This document shows positions 1 to 9,382 of a stretch of 64,000 bases of DNA, one piece after another (position 1 is the first letter of the stretch; each line of letters starts with the position of its first letter). The DNA is taken from positions 1 to 64,000 of the forward strand of contig NZ_JAVJSX010000039.1 in the NCBI RefSeq assembly GCF_040219215.1, given 5' to 3'. The notes under the pieces are model-generated. The model saw nothing but the letters and a program-made list of their open reading frames with translations. It had not been told where the DNA came from and ran no database searches. Made by a program: the position numbers and the translations under genes. Source of the stretch: Thalassobaculum_A sp040219215 (GTDB lineage: Bacteria > Pseudomonadota > Alphaproteobacteria > Thalassobaculales > Thalassobaculaceae).

Positions 1-1878
1 AAGTCCGATCTGGCCCGCAAGGCTCAGAAGGGCACGATGGAATTCCTGCTGATCAACCATCCGCTGGACTGCCCGATCTGCGACCAGGGCGGCGAGTGCG
101 ACCTGCAGGATCAGGCGATGGGCTTCGGCTCCCATTCCACCCGCTACACCGAGAACAAGCGGGCGGTCACCGACAAGTACATGGGGCCGCTGATCAAGAC
201 GATCATGACCCGCTGCATTCACTGCACCCGCTGCGTCCGGTTCTCGACCGAGATCGCAGGTGTCAGCGAGATGGGCATGCTGAACCGCGGCGAGAACGCG
301 GAAATCACCACCTATCTCGAGAAGGCCCTGGATTCCGAACTGTCGGCCAACGTCATCGACCTGTGCCCGGTCGGCGCCCTGACCTCCAAGCCATATGCGT
401 TCGTGTCGCGGCCATGGGAGTTGAAGAAGGTCGAGTCGATTGACGTCATGGACGCGGTCGGCTGCAACATCCGCGTTGATGCACGCGGTCAGGAAGTGCT
501 GCGCGTGTTGCCGCGCCTGCACGAGGACATCAACGAGGAGTGGATCTCCGACAAGACCCGTTACGCATGCGACGGCTTGAAGCGCCAGCGGCTCGATCGG
601 CCATACGTCCGCAAGGACGGCAAGCTGCAGCCGGCGAGTTGGCCGGAAGCGTTCGCCGCTGTTGCCGAGCGTATGAAGGGCCTGAAGGGCAAGCAGATCG
701 CCGCTATTGCCGGCGACACCGTCGATGCCGAGTCGATGTACGCGCTGAAGCGCCTGATGGCCGAGCTCGGTTCGCCGAACATCGACTGCCGGCAGGACGG
801 TGCGGCGATCGGGCAGGGGCCGCGAGGCGGCTGGATCTTCAACACGACGATCGCCGGGGTCGAGGATGCCGATGCCCTGCTTCTGGTCGGCACCAATCCG
901 CGCTGGGAGGCGTCGCTGGTCAACGCGCGGATCCGTAAGCGCTGGCTGCGCGGCGGCTTCCCGATCGGCGTGATCGGGCAGCCGCTCGATCTGACCTACG
1001 AGTACGAGCATCTGGGGGCCGGTGCACAGACGCTGGCCGAGGTTGCCGACGGCAAGCACAGCTTTGCGAAAGTCCTGAAGTCCGCCAAGAGGCCGATGAT
1101 CGTGGTCGGCATGGGGGCATTGTCGCGCGGTGACGGCGCGGCCGTCCTGGCCCAGGCCCGGGCGATTGCCGAGACCTACGGGATGATCCAGCCGGCCACC
1201 GTCGACGACGATGGCGACACCCAGCCCGGATGGAACGGCTTCAATGTGCTGCACACAGCGGCTGCCAGGGTTGCCGGATTGGATATGGGGTTCGTGCCGG
1301 GCAAAGGCGGTGCCGACGTCGCAGGGATCGTTGCCGGTGCGCAGTCAGGCGCCATCAAGGCGGTTTACCTGCTGGGCGCGGACGAAATCGACACCGACGC
1401 CCTGGGCGACGCCTTCGTGGTCTACCAGGGACACCATGGCGACAAGGGCGCGCATCGCGCCGACGTGGTTCTGCCGGGTGCCGCCTATACCGAGAAGGAC
1501 GGGCTGTACGTCAACACCGAGGGCCGGGTTCAGATGGGCTTTGCCGCCGGGTTCCCGCCGGGCGAAGCACGCGAGGACTGGAAGATCCTGCGGGCACTGT
1601 CGGAAGCGGTCGGCAAGACCTTGCCGTTCGACACCCTCGGTGCGTTGCGTCAGGCGCTGATGGCCGACCACGAGACCTTTGCCGCGATCGATACCATCGA
1701 ACCGGCGGCGTGGGGCGAGTTCGGAGCGTCGGGGGCGGTTGACGACGCGCCGTTCACGTCGCCGATCGAGAACTTCTACATGACCGACCCGATCAGCCGG
1801 GCGTCCAAGACGATGGCGGAATGCACCGAGATCTTCGTCCTACGACGTCAGCCGGCCGCGACCGGCACCAACGGCTGA
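1..1878 (+). CDS. nuoG: NADH-quinone oxidoreductase subunit G (5' end outside window)
   Basis: This is the iron-sulfur subunit of the complex I peripheral arm, passing electrons from the NADH module toward quinone. The frame is open from base 1, so the start lies upstream; 625 residues are visible against roughly 690 in the family. The missing N-terminus would hold the 2Fe-2S ligands. Visible cluster motifs are HPLDCPICDQGGEC (visible residues 20-33), CIHCTRC (72-78) and CPVG (122-125), followed by a molybdopterin-oxidoreductase-like domain that in this family no longer binds a cofactor. It is the first visible gene of a tight operon; nuoH follows after 28 bases. Identification is secure; only the true start is unknown. 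Confidence 0.97.
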   Translation, partial: KSDLARKAQKGTMEFLLINHPLDCPICDQGGECDLQDQAMGFGSHSTRYTENKRAVTDKYMGPLIKTIMTRCIHCTRCVRFSTEIAGVSEMGMLNRGENAEITTYLEKALDSELSANVIDLCPVGALTSKPYAFVSRPWELKKVESIDVMDAVGCNIRVDARGQEVLRVLPRLHEDINEEWISDKTRYACDGLKRQRLDRPYVRKDGKLQPASWPEAFAAVAERMKGLKGKQIAAIAGDTVDAESMYALKRLMAELGSPNIDCRQDGAAIGQGPRGGWIFNTTIAGVEDADALLLVGTNPRWEASLVNARIRKRWLRGGFPIGVIGQPLDLTYEYEHLGAGAQTLAEVADGKHSFAKVLKSAKRPMIVVGMGALSRGDGAAVLAQARAIAETYGMIQPATVDDDGDTQPGWNGFNVLHTAAARVAGLDMGFVPGKGGADVAGIVAGAQSGAIKAVYLLGADEIDTDALGDAFVVYQGHHGDKGAHRADVVLPGAAYTEKDGLYVNTEGRVQMGFAAGFPPGEAREDWKILRALSEAVGKTLPFDTLGALRQALMADHETFAAIDTIEPAAWGEFGASGAVDDAPFTSPIENFYMTDPISRASKTMAECTEIFVLRRQPAATGTNG

Positions 1879-1906
1879 TCCAGAGACCGGGCGGGGCGAA
1901 ACCAGC

Positions 1907-2911
1907 ATGACCTTCCTCGACACATACGTCGTACCGACCGCGATCATTGTGGCGCAGATCCTGGCGATCGTGGTGCCGCTGCTCGTCGCGGTGGCGTACC
2001 TCACCTTCTTCGAGCGCAAGGTCATCGCGGCCATGCAGTTGCGCAAGGGACCGAACGTGGTCGGGCCGTTCGGCCTGCTGCAGCCGCTGGCCGACGGCGT
2101 CAAGCTGCTGGCCAAGGAAACCATTCTTCCGTCGGGCGCCAACAAGATCGTCTTCTTGCTGGCGCCGATGCTGACGTTCATTCTCAGCCTGATCGCCTGG
2201 GCGGTGATTCCGTTCGGGCCCGATATGGTCCTGGCCGACATCAATGTCGGCGTGCTGTACCTGTTCGCGATTTCGTCGCTGGGCGTATACGGCGTGATCA
2301 TGGCCGGCTGGGCGTCGAACTCGAAGTACGCCTTCCTCGGCGCCTTGCGCTCGGCTGCGCAGATGGTGTCCTACGAGGTATCGATCGGCTTCGTGATCAT
2401 TACGGTGCTGCTGTGCGTCGGATCGCTGAACCTCAACGACATCGTCGAGGCGCAGCGCACGGTCTGGTTCGCCATCCCGCTGCTTCCGATGTTCGTGATC
2501 TTCTTTGTCTCGGCGCTGGCCGAGACCAACCGGGCACCGTTCGATCTGCCGGAAGGCGAGTCGGAACTGGTTGCCGGGTACTTCGTCGAGTATTCGTCGA
2601 TGAGCTTCGCGCTCTTCTTCCTCGGCGAATACGCGAACATGATCCTGATGAGCGGCATGACCGTCGTGCTGTTCATGGGCGGCTGGCTGCCGCCGTTTGA
2701 TATTGCGCCGTTCAACTGGCTGCCGGGCCCGATCTGGTTCGGCTTGAAGATCGCATTCGTGCTGTTCTTCTTCCTGTGGGTGCGGGCGACCTTCCCGCGC
2801 TACCGCTACGACCAACTCATGCGTCTCGGCTGGAAGGTGTTCCTGCCGTTCTCGCTGTTGTGGGTGGTCGTGACGGCCGGCGTGCTGGTGGCGTTCGATT
2901 GGGTGCCGTGA
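1907..2911 (+). CDS. nuoH: NADH-quinone oxidoreductase subunit H
   Basis: A 334-residue multi-pass protein with about eight membrane segments. It forms the base of the quinone chamber where the peripheral and membrane arms of complex I meet. Family signatures are visible: TFFERKVIAAMQLRKGPN near residues 28-45, and ETNRAPFDLPEGESELVAGY near residue 206, a conserved acidic stretch linked to quinone and proton coupling. The length is normal for the family. It starts 28 bases after nuoG and is followed 25 bases later by nuoI, consistent with one transcript. No anomaly is seen. Confidence 0.98.
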   Translation: MTFLDTYVVPTAIIVAQILAIVVPLLVAVAYLTFFERKVIAAMQLRKGPNVVGPFGLLQPLADGVKLLAKETILPSGANKIVFLLAPMLTFILSLIAWAVIPFGPDMVLADINVGVLYLFAISSLGVYGVIMAGWASNSKYAFLGALRSAAQMVSYEVSIGFVIITVLLCVGSLNLNDIVEAQRTVWFAIPLLPMFVIFFVSALAETNRAPFDLPEGESELVAGYFVEYSSMSFALFFLGEYANMILMSGMTVVLFMGGWLPPFDIAPFNWLPGPIWFGLKIAFVLFFFLWVRATFPRYRYDQLMRLGWKVFLPFSLLWVVVTAGVLVAFDWVP

Positions 2912-2936
2912 GCGGCCGAGGAGCGAGGTAACAACC

Positions 2937-3425
2937 ATGGCTTCCATGGGATTTCGTCCGAAGAGCCTTCTGCTGGCGGAGCTCCTGTCCGGCATGAGCC
3001 TGACGTTGCGCTATTTCTTCCGGCCGAAGGTGACGATCAACTACCCCTATGAGAAGGGGCCTATCAGTCCGCGGTTCAGGGGCGAGCACGTGCTGCGCCG
3101 TTACCCGAACGGCGAGGAGCGCTGCATCGCGTGCAAGCTGTGCGAAGCGATCTGTCCGGCGCAGGCAATCACGATCGAGGCGGAGCCGCGCGCCGACGGT
3201 TCGCGGCGTACAACCCGCTACGACATCGACATGACCAAGTGCATCTACTGCGGCTTCTGTCAGGAAGCCTGCCCGGTGGACGCGATCGTCGAGGGACCGA
3301 ATTTCGAGTTCGCGACCGAAACGCGCGAGGAGCTGTTCTACAACAAGGAAAAGCTGCTCGCGAACGGCGACCGCTGGGAGGCCGAGATCAGCCAGAACCT
3401 GACTGCGGACGCTCCGTATCGCTGA
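2937..3425 (+). CDS. nuoI: NADH-quinone oxidoreductase subunit I
   Basis: A 162-residue ferredoxin-like subunit that holds the two 4Fe-4S clusters (N6a and N6b) relaying electrons toward the terminal cluster and quinone. Two full CxxCxxCxxxCP motifs are present: CIACKLCEAICP starting at residue 63 and CIYCGFCQEACP starting at residue 102. An amphipathic N-terminus precedes them, as in the family. A GAGGT ribosome site sits about eight bases before the first ATG, supporting this start over the ATG three codons later. The 99-base space before nuoJ is the largest in the visible operon. Confidence 0.98.
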   Translation: MASMGFRPKSLLLAELLSGMSLTLRYFFRPKVTINYPYEKGPISPRFRGEHVLRRYPNGEERCIACKLCEAICPAQAITIEAEPRADGSRRTTRYDIDMTKCIYCGFCQEACPVDAIVEGPNFEFATETREELFYNKEKLLANGDRWEAEISQNLTADAPYR

Positions 3426-3524
3426 TGCTGAGGCATTACGTTAGACGTGCATGATAACCGACTGATGAATTGATAGAAATTCGTCGTCGAGAGAACCGGG
3501 TTCACCCCCGGAGAAGGAAGTGGG
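3426..3524 (+). other. nuoI-nuoJ intergenic spacer with small hairpin
   Basis: These 99 bases are unusually long and AT-richer than other junctions in the operon, where gaps are 1-28 bases. Near the end is a short inverted repeat, CCGGG at 3496-3500 and CCCGG at 3507-3511 with a six-base loop, just before the GGAGAAGGAAG ribosome site of nuoJ. No convincing promoter or small coding frame is seen. It could tune nuoJ translation or mark an RNA processing site; both are inference. Confidence 0.35.
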
Positions 3525-4139
3525 ATGGTCGTTCAGGCCCTGGTGTTTTATCTGTTCGCCGCCGTCGCGGTGGCATCGGGCGCTATGGTCATCACCTCGC
3601 GCAATCCGGTGCATTCCGTCCTGTTCCTGATCCTGGCGTTCTTCAACGCCGCCGGGCTGTTCGTGCTGATGGGTGCGGAGTTCCTGGCGATGATCCTGGT
3701 GGTCGTCTATGTCGGCGCGGTGGCGGTACTGTTCCTTTTCGTCGTGATGATGCTGGACATCAACTTCGTCGAACTGCGCCAGGGATTCATCCGCTACGTG
3801 CCGGTGGGGGCCGCCATCGGCCTGGTGCTGTTGGCCGAACTGCTGCTGATCACCGGCGCCTGGACCGTGGCTCCGGGCATTCCCAACACCATGGGCGCAG
3901 TCGTTCCGCCCGCGGCGGACGTGACAAACACCCACGCGCTCGGCGGCCTGCTGTACACCCGCTATGTCTATCTGTTCCAGGCGGCAGGCCTGATCCTGCT
4001 GATCGCGATGATCGGCGCCATCGTGCTGACTCTGCGGTCGCGCGAAGGGGTGCGCCGCCAGTCGATCCTGGTGCAGAACGCCAGGCGCCGAGAGGATGCC
4101 GTCGAAGTGATGAAGGTTACCCGGGGGGGAGGGGTCTGA
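3525..4139 (+). CDS. nuoJ: NADH-quinone oxidoreductase subunit J
   Basis: A 204-residue membrane subunit with about five transmembrane segments, lying between NuoH and the antiporter-like subunits in the complex I membrane arm. The conserved third-helix stretch FLAMILVVVYVGAVAVLFLF (about residues 50-69) is clear; in this family it holds the pi-bulge helix involved in proton coupling. The strong GGAGAAGGAAG ribosome site supports the ATG at 3525. The C-terminus is rich in Arg and Glu and probably cytoplasmic. nuoK begins one base after its stop codon, which suggests translational coupling. Confidence 0.97.
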   Translation: MVVQALVFYLFAAVAVASGAMVITSRNPVHSVLFLILAFFNAAGLFVLMGAEFLAMILVVVYVGAVAVLFLFVVMMLDINFVELRQGFIRYVPVGAAIGLVLLAELLLITGAWTVAPGIPNTMGAVVPPAADVTNTHALGGLLYTRYVYLFQAAGLILLIAMIGAIVLTLRSREGVRRQSILVQNARRREDAVEVMKVTRGGGV

Positions 4140-4140
4140 T

Positions 4141-4449
4141 ATGGCGATTGGTCTCGGCCACTATCTGACGGTCGCGGCGATCCTGTTCACGCTCGGGATC
4201 TTCGGCATTTTCCTGAACCGCAAGAACGTCATCATCATCCTGATGTCGGTCGAACTCATGCTGCTGGCCGTCAATATCAACCTGGTGGCTTTCTCCACCC
4301 ATCTCGGCGATCTGGTCGGGCAGGTATTCGCGCTGTTCGTGCTGACGGTGGCGGCGGCCGAAGCCGCGATCGGCCTGGCGATCCTGGTGGTCTACTTCCG
4401 CAACCGCGGTTCGATCGCGGTCGAGGACATCAACCTGATGAAGGGCTGA
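4141..4449 (+). CDS. nuoK: NADH-quinone oxidoreductase subunit K
   Basis: A 102-residue subunit with three transmembrane helices, homologous to MrpC/MnhC of sodium-proton antiporters. The intramembrane acids that carry protons in this family are visible, in SVELMLLAVNINLVAF (second helix) and AAAEAAIGLAILV (third helix). It starts one base after nuoJ behind a GGGGGGAGGGG ribosome site that lies within the nuoJ tail, and ends three bases before nuoL. Length and topology are those of the family. Confidence 0.97.
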   Translation: MAIGLGHYLTVAAILFTLGIFGIFLNRKNVIIILMSVELMLLAVNINLVAFSTHLGDLVGQVFALFVLTVAAAEAAIGLAILVVYFRNRGSIAVEDINLMKG

Positions 4450-4452
4450 CGG

Positions 4453-6381
4453 ATGTACTCCGCGATCGTTTTCCTGCCGCTGGTCGGCGCCCTGATCGCT
4501 GGCTTCGGTGGCCGTGTCATTGGTGACCGGGGCGCGCAGATCGTTACCTGCGGCGCCATGATCGTCTCCTCGATCCTCGGTGTCATCGCCTTCTGGGAGG
4601 TCGCCATCGGCGGCCGGACCTTCACCGTCGACGTGCTGACCTGGATCGCGTCCGGCAGCTTCGAGGCCAACTGGGCCCTGCGCTGGGATACCCTGACGGC
4701 GGTGATGGTGCTGGTCGTGACCGTGGTGTCGACCATGGTCCACGTCTATTCGGTCGGCTACATGAGCCACGACGGGTCGATCCCGCGGTTCATGGCGTAT
4801 CTGTCGATCTTCACCTTCGCGATGCTGATGCTGGTGACGGCCGACAACCTGGTGCAGTTGTTCTTCGGCTGGGAAGGGGTCGGCGTCGCCTCTTACCTGC
4901 TGATCGGGTTCTGGTATCACAAGCCGTCGGCCAACGCGGCTGCGATCAAGGCTTTCGTGGTCAACCGGGTCGGCGATTTCGGCTTTGCGCTCGGCATCTT
5001 CGGCTGCTTCATGCTGTTCGACACCGTGTCGCTCGACGTGATCTTCGCCGCCGCACCCGAGAAGGCCGGAACGACTCTCGGCTTCCTTGGCATGCAGGGG
5101 GACGCGCTGACCATCATCGCGATCCTGCTGTTCATCGGCGCCATGGGTAAGTCGGCGCAACTTGGCCTGCACACCTGGCTGCCGGATGCCATGGAAGGCC
5201 CGACACCGGTGTCGGCGCTGATCCACGCGGCGACCATGGTGACCGCCGGCGTATTCCTGGTTGCGCGCATGTCGCCGCTGTTCGAATACGCGCCATTCGC
5301 TCTGCAGGTCGTCACCATCGTCGGTGCGGCGACCGCGTTCTTCGCCGCGACCGTCGGCATGTGCCAGAACGACATCAAGCGGGTGATCGCGTACTCGACC
5401 TGCAGCCAGCTCGGGTACATGTTCTTCGCGCTCGGTGTGTCGGCCTATCCGGCAGCGATCTTCCACCTGATGACCCATGCCTTCTTCAAGGCGCTGTTGT
5501 TCCTGTCGGCCGGCTCGGTGATCCACGCGCTGTCCGACGAGCAGGACATGCGCAACATGGGCGGCATCTGGAAGAAGATCCCGTTCACCTACGCGATGAT
5601 GTGGATCGGCAGCCTGGCTCTGGCCGGCGTGCCGCTGTTCGCCGGTTTCTACTCCAAGGACATGATCCTGGAGTCGGCCTACGGCAGCCACACCGGCGTT
5701 GGTCAGTTTGCGTTCTGGATGGGCATCGCCGCCGCGCTGATGACCGCGTTCTACAGCTGGCGGCTGATCATCATGACGTTCCACGGCACGCCGCGCATGT
5801 CGGACGAGGTGCTGCACCACGTCCACGAGTCACCCAAGGTCATGCTGATCCCGCTGGCGTTCCTGGCGGCTGGCGCGGTGTTCAGCGGCTGGGCCGGATA
5901 TGAGTGGTTCGTCGGCGAGGGCATGGCCGAGTTCTGGCGGGAGTCGATCAAGATCCTGCCGGACAACAATTCGATCGAGGCGGCGCACCATGTTCCGTTC
6001 TGGGTCAAGGCCGCCCCGCTGGTGGTGGGCGTGATCGGCATTGGCCTCGCCTACCTGATGTACATGTTCCGCCCGCATCTGCCCGGCATGCTCGCGGCCC
6101 GGTTCCAGCCGATCTACCTGTTCCTGCTGAACAAGTGGTACTTCGACGAGCTGTACGACTGGTTGTTCGTCAAGCGCTCCTGGCAGGTCGGCGTGGCCTT
6201 CTGGCAGGGTGGCGATCGGGCGATCATTGACGGCTTCGGCCCGGACGGCGTGTCGGCGGTGGCGCGCAATCTGGCGGCTCGTGCCGGCCGGCTGCAGACC
6301 GGGTACGTCTATCATTACGCATTCTCCATGCTGATCGGGGTGGTTGCCCTGGTCAGCTGGTACCTGGCCTTCGGAGGCTGA
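4453..6381 (+). CDS. nuoL: NADH-quinone oxidoreductase subunit L
   Basis: The distal antiporter-like subunit of complex I, 642 residues with roughly 16 membrane segments. The core antiporter signatures are present: FFGWEGVGVASYLLIGFWY around residue 139 with the key Glu, KSAQLGLHTWLPDAMEGPTP around residue 234 with the key Lys, and a second conserved Lys in NDIKRVIAYST. The long lateral helix expected in NuoL lies in the last 120 residues. The gene sits three bases after nuoK and nuoM follows at once. The complementary strand is open for over 500 codons here, but that is a by-product of GC-rich codon use. Confidence 0.98.
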   Translation: MYSAIVFLPLVGALIAGFGGRVIGDRGAQIVTCGAMIVSSILGVIAFWEVAIGGRTFTVDVLTWIASGSFEANWALRWDTLTAVMVLVVTVVSTMVHVYSVGYMSHDGSIPRFMAYLSIFTFAMLMLVTADNLVQLFFGWEGVGVASYLLIGFWYHKPSANAAAIKAFVVNRVGDFGFALGIFGCFMLFDTVSLDVIFAAAPEKAGTTLGFLGMQGDALTIIAILLFIGAMGKSAQLGLHTWLPDAMEGPTPVSALIHAATMVTAGVFLVARMSPLFEYAPFALQVVTIVGAATAFFAATVGMCQNDIKRVIAYSTCSQLGYMFFALGVSAYPAAIFHLMTHAFFKALLFLSAGSVIHALSDEQDMRNMGGIWKKIPFTYAMMWIGSLALAGVPLFAGFYSKDMILESAYGSHTGVGQFAFWMGIAAALMTAFYSWRLIIMTFHGTPRMSDEVLHHVHESPKVMLIPLAFLAAGAVFSGWAGYEWFVGEGMAEFWRESIKILPDNNSIEAAHHVPFWVKAAPLVVGVIGIGLAYLMYMFRPHLPGMLAARFQPIYLFLLNKWYFDELYDWLFVKRSWQVGVAFWQGGDRAIIDGFGPDGVSAVARNLAARAGRLQTGYVYHYAFSMLIGVVALVSWYLAFGG

Positions 6382-6385
6382 CGTT

Positions 6386-7900
6386 ATGGCGAGCAACGCG
6401 CCACTTCTCTCCCTCGTCATCTTCCTGCCGCTGGTCGGGGTGTTCTTCATCCTGCTGACGCGTGGCGAGGAGGCTCAGGTTGCGACCAACTGCCGGTGGC
6501 AGGCGCTGCTGATATCGACGGCGGTTTTCCTGGTCTCCCTGCTGATCTGGTACAACTTCGATCCGACGACCGCCGACTTCCAGATGGTTGAGCGGTATGA
6601 CTGGATCCCCGGATCGTCGATCGCCTACCACGTGGGCGTCGACGGCATCTCGATGTGGTTCGTGCTGCTGTCGACCCTGCTGACGCCGATCTGCATCCTG
6701 GCGAGCTGGGAAGCGGTCCAAAGCCGGGTCAAGGAATACATGATCGCCTTCCTGGTCCTCGAGACCCTGATGGTCGGCATGTTCTGCGCCCTGGACATCC
6801 TGGTGTTCTACGTCTTCTTCGAAGGCGTGCTGATCCCGATGTTCCTGATCATCGGCGTCTGGGGCGGCCAGCGCCGGGTGTATGCGGCGTTCAAGTTTTT
6901 CCTCTACACGCTCGGCGGTTCGGTCCTGATGATGATCGCCATCCTGGCGATGTACTGGGACGCCGGAACCACCGACATTCCGACTCTCCTGGTCTTCAAG
7001 TTCGCCCCTGCGCTGCAGACTTGGCTATGGCTGGCGTTCTTCGCGTCGTTTGCGGTCAAGGTGCCGATGTGGCCGGTGCACACCTGGCTGCCGGACGCTC
7101 ACGTTGAGGCGCCGACCGCCGGTTCGGTGATCCTGGCCGGCGTGCTGTTGAAGATGGGGGGCTATGGCTTCCTGCGGTTCTCGATCCCGATGTTCCCGGA
7201 GGCGACCGACTACTTCGCGCCCCTGGTGTTCGCCCTCAGCGTCGTCGCCGTCATCTACACCTCGCTGGTGGCGCTGGTGCAGCAGGACATGAAGAAGCTC
7301 ATCGCCTATTCGTCGGTGGCGCATATGGGCTTCGTGACCATCGGCATGTTCACCTTGACGACCCAGGGCGTGGAAGGCTCGATCTTCCAGATGCTGTCCC
7401 ATGGCGTGGTGTCGGGCGCGTTGTTCCTGTGTGTCGGCGTGGTCTATGACCGGCTGCACACCCGTGAGATCTCGGCCTATGGAGGTCTCGCCAACAACAT
7501 GCCGCGCTATGCCCTGGTGTTCATGGTGTTCACCATGGCGTCGGTCGGCCTGCCCGGCACCAGCGGGTTCGTCGGCGAACTGCTGATCCTCGCCGGTGCG
7601 TTCAAGGTGAACACTTGGCTGGCGGCGCTGGCGGCGACCGGCCTGATCCTTGGGGCCGCCTACATGCTCTACCTGTACCGCCGGGTCATCTTCGGGGTGC
7701 TCGACAAGGACAGCGTCAAGGCGATGCTTGATCTGAGCCCGCGGGAGATCGCGCTGTTCGCGCCGCTGATCGTCCTTGTGTTCTGGATGGGCATTTATCC
7801 CTCGACCTTCATCGACATGATGGCGGTCTCGGTCGACAACCTGATCACCAATTACAAGGTGGCTCTCGGCGAAGCCGGGACCGCCGTGGCCGCCCGCTGA
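6386..7900 (+). CDS. nuoM: NADH-quinone oxidoreductase subunit M
   Basis: A second antiporter-like complex I subunit, 504 residues and about 14 membrane segments. Typical sequences are FYVFFEGVLIPMFLIIGVWG with the conserved Glu, KVPMWPVHTWLPDAHVEAPT with the proton-channel Lys, and QQDMKKLIAYSSVAHMGF. I chose the ATG at 6386, which gives the standard hydrophobic N-terminus (ASNAPLLSLVIFLPLVG) and avoids overlap with nuoL; an upstream in-frame ATG inside nuoL is less likely. nuoN follows after 20 bases. Confidence 0.97.
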   Translation: MASNAPLLSLVIFLPLVGVFFILLTRGEEAQVATNCRWQALLISTAVFLVSLLIWYNFDPTTADFQMVERYDWIPGSSIAYHVGVDGISMWFVLLSTLLTPICILASWEAVQSRVKEYMIAFLVLETLMVGMFCALDILVFYVFFEGVLIPMFLIIGVWGGQRRVYAAFKFFLYTLGGSVLMMIAILAMYWDAGTTDIPTLLVFKFAPALQTWLWLAFFASFAVKVPMWPVHTWLPDAHVEAPTAGSVILAGVLLKMGGYGFLRFSIPMFPEATDYFAPLVFALSVVAVIYTSLVALVQQDMKKLIAYSSVAHMGFVTIGMFTLTTQGVEGSIFQMLSHGVVSGALFLCVGVVYDRLHTREISAYGGLANNMPRYALVFMVFTMASVGLPGTSGFVGELLILAGAFKVNTWLAALAATGLILGAAYMLYLYRRVIFGVLDKDSVKAMLDLSPREIALFAPLIVLVFWMGIYPSTFIDMMAVSVDNLITNYKVALGEAGTAVAAR

Positions 7901-7920
7901 CGGCGCCGGGAGAGTCTCAG

Positions 7921-9372
7921 ATGAACGCGGTGACGAGCCTTCCCGAAATGGCGCCAGCCACGGCCGAGATCTTCCTCGCCGTCGCCGGCATTGCCTTGCT
8001 GATGTTCGGGGTGTTCCGGGGCTCGAACAGCCTGCGCACGCCGGGGTGGCTGGCGGTGCTGGCGTTTCTGGTGGCTGGAATCCTGGTGGTCGCGCGCACC
8101 GGCACCGACGACGCATTCTTCGGTCTGTTCATCACGGATGCTTTTGCCCGCTTCGCCAAGGTACTGATCCTGCTCGGCTCGGCGTTCTCCATCGTGCTGT
8201 CGTTCGGCTATTTCGAGCGCGAGCGGAAGGGTCGCTTCGAATACCCGGTGCTGATCGTGTTCGCGACGCTCGGCATGCTGATGATGGTCTCGGCCAACGA
8301 TCTCATCGCGCTCTACATGGGCCTGGAGATGCAGAGCCTGTCGCTCTACGTGCTGGCATCGATCCGCCGCGACTCGGTCCGCTCCACCGAAGCTGGCTTG
8401 AAGTACTTTGTGCTGGGCGCGCTCAGCTCTGGAATGCTGCTGTACGGCTGCTCGCTGATCTACGGATTTGCCGGCACGACGAGCTTTGCCGGCCTGGCCA
8501 GCGTGTTCAGCGCCGAGGGCGGCACCTCGGTCGGCTTGGTGGTTGGCCTGGTGTTCCTGATCTGCGGTCTGGCGTTCAAGATCTCCGCGGTTCCGTTCCA
8601 CATGTGGACCCCCGACGTCTACGAAGGCGCGCCCACCCCGGTGACCGCCCTGTTTGCCGTCGCCCCGAAGGTTGCTGCACTGGCGCTGTTCGTGCGGGTC
8701 CTGGCAGGCCCGTTCGGCGATATGGTGGACTCCTGGCAGCAGGTCCTGGTGTTCGTCTCGATCGCCTCGATGGTCCTGGGCGCGTTCGCCGCGATGGTAC
8801 AGACCAACATCAAGCGCCTGATGGCCTACAGCTCGATCGGCCATATGGGCTACGCCCTGGTTGGCCTTGCCGCCGGCAACGAGGCCGGGATCACCGGCGT
8901 GATGATCTATCTCAGCAGCTACATTTTCATGAACATCGGCACCTTCGCGATCATCCTCGGAATGCGTCGGGAAGGGCGGCTGGTCGAGAACCTGTCCGAT
9001 CTGTCGGGCATGTCGAAATCCCACCCGATGATGGCGTTCGCGCTGATGGTGTTCATGTTCTCGATGGCCGGCATACCGCCGCTCGCCGGGTTCTTCGGCA
9101 AGTGGTACGTGTTCATGGCCGCGGTGCAAGCCGGACTGTTCGGCCTCGCCGTGATCGGTGTGCTCGCCAGCGTGGTCGGTGCGTTCTATTACCTGCGCAT
9201 CATCAGGATCATGTATTTTGACGAGGCGACCCAGCCACTGGACGCCAAGGTCGGTGGCGATCTGCGCGCGATCATCTTTGGTTCGGCCGTGATCACCCTG
9301 CTGTTCCTGATCGCCATCTCGCCGATCTACGACAAGGCACAGCAGGCAGCGATCAGTCTGCTTGGCGCGTGA
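7921..9372 (+). CDS. nuoN: NADH-quinone oxidoreductase subunit N
   Basis: The third antiporter-like subunit of the complex I membrane arm, 483 residues and about 14 transmembrane helices. Diagnostic stretches are LIALYMGLEMQSLSLYVLA (conserved Glu), GLAFKISAVPFHMWTPDVYE (channel Lys) and QTNIKRLMAYSSIGHMGYAL. It is the last nuo gene; birA follows with its start 11 bases after the nuoN stop, so the metabolic genes behind it are probably cotranscribed. No truncation is seen. Confidence 0.98.
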   Translation: MNAVTSLPEMAPATAEIFLAVAGIALLMFGVFRGSNSLRTPGWLAVLAFLVAGILVVARTGTDDAFFGLFITDAFARFAKVLILLGSAFSIVLSFGYFERERKGRFEYPVLIVFATLGMLMMVSANDLIALYMGLEMQSLSLYVLASIRRDSVRSTEAGLKYFVLGALSSGMLLYGCSLIYGFAGTTSFAGLASVFSAEGGTSVGLVVGLVFLICGLAFKISAVPFHMWTPDVYEGAPTPVTALFAVAPKVAALALFVRVLAGPFGDMVDSWQQVLVFVSIASMVLGAFAAMVQTNIKRLMAYSSIGHMGYALVGLAAGNEAGITGVMIYLSSYIFMNIGTFAIILGMRREGRLVENLSDLSGMSKSHPMMAFALMVFMFSMAGIPPLAGFFGKWYVFMAAVQAGLFGLAVIGVLASVVGAFYYLRIIRIMYFDEATQPLDAKVGGDLRAIIFGSAVITLLFLIAISPIYDKAQQAAISLLGA

Positions 9373-9382
9373 GGCTCCCGGC

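Noticed and set aside
4117..5826. 569-codon minus-strand frame opposite nuoK and nuoL
   Set aside because: Same effect of GC-rich codon use; nuoL is certain on the other strand and the antisense product is dominated by His, Arg, Gln and Asp.
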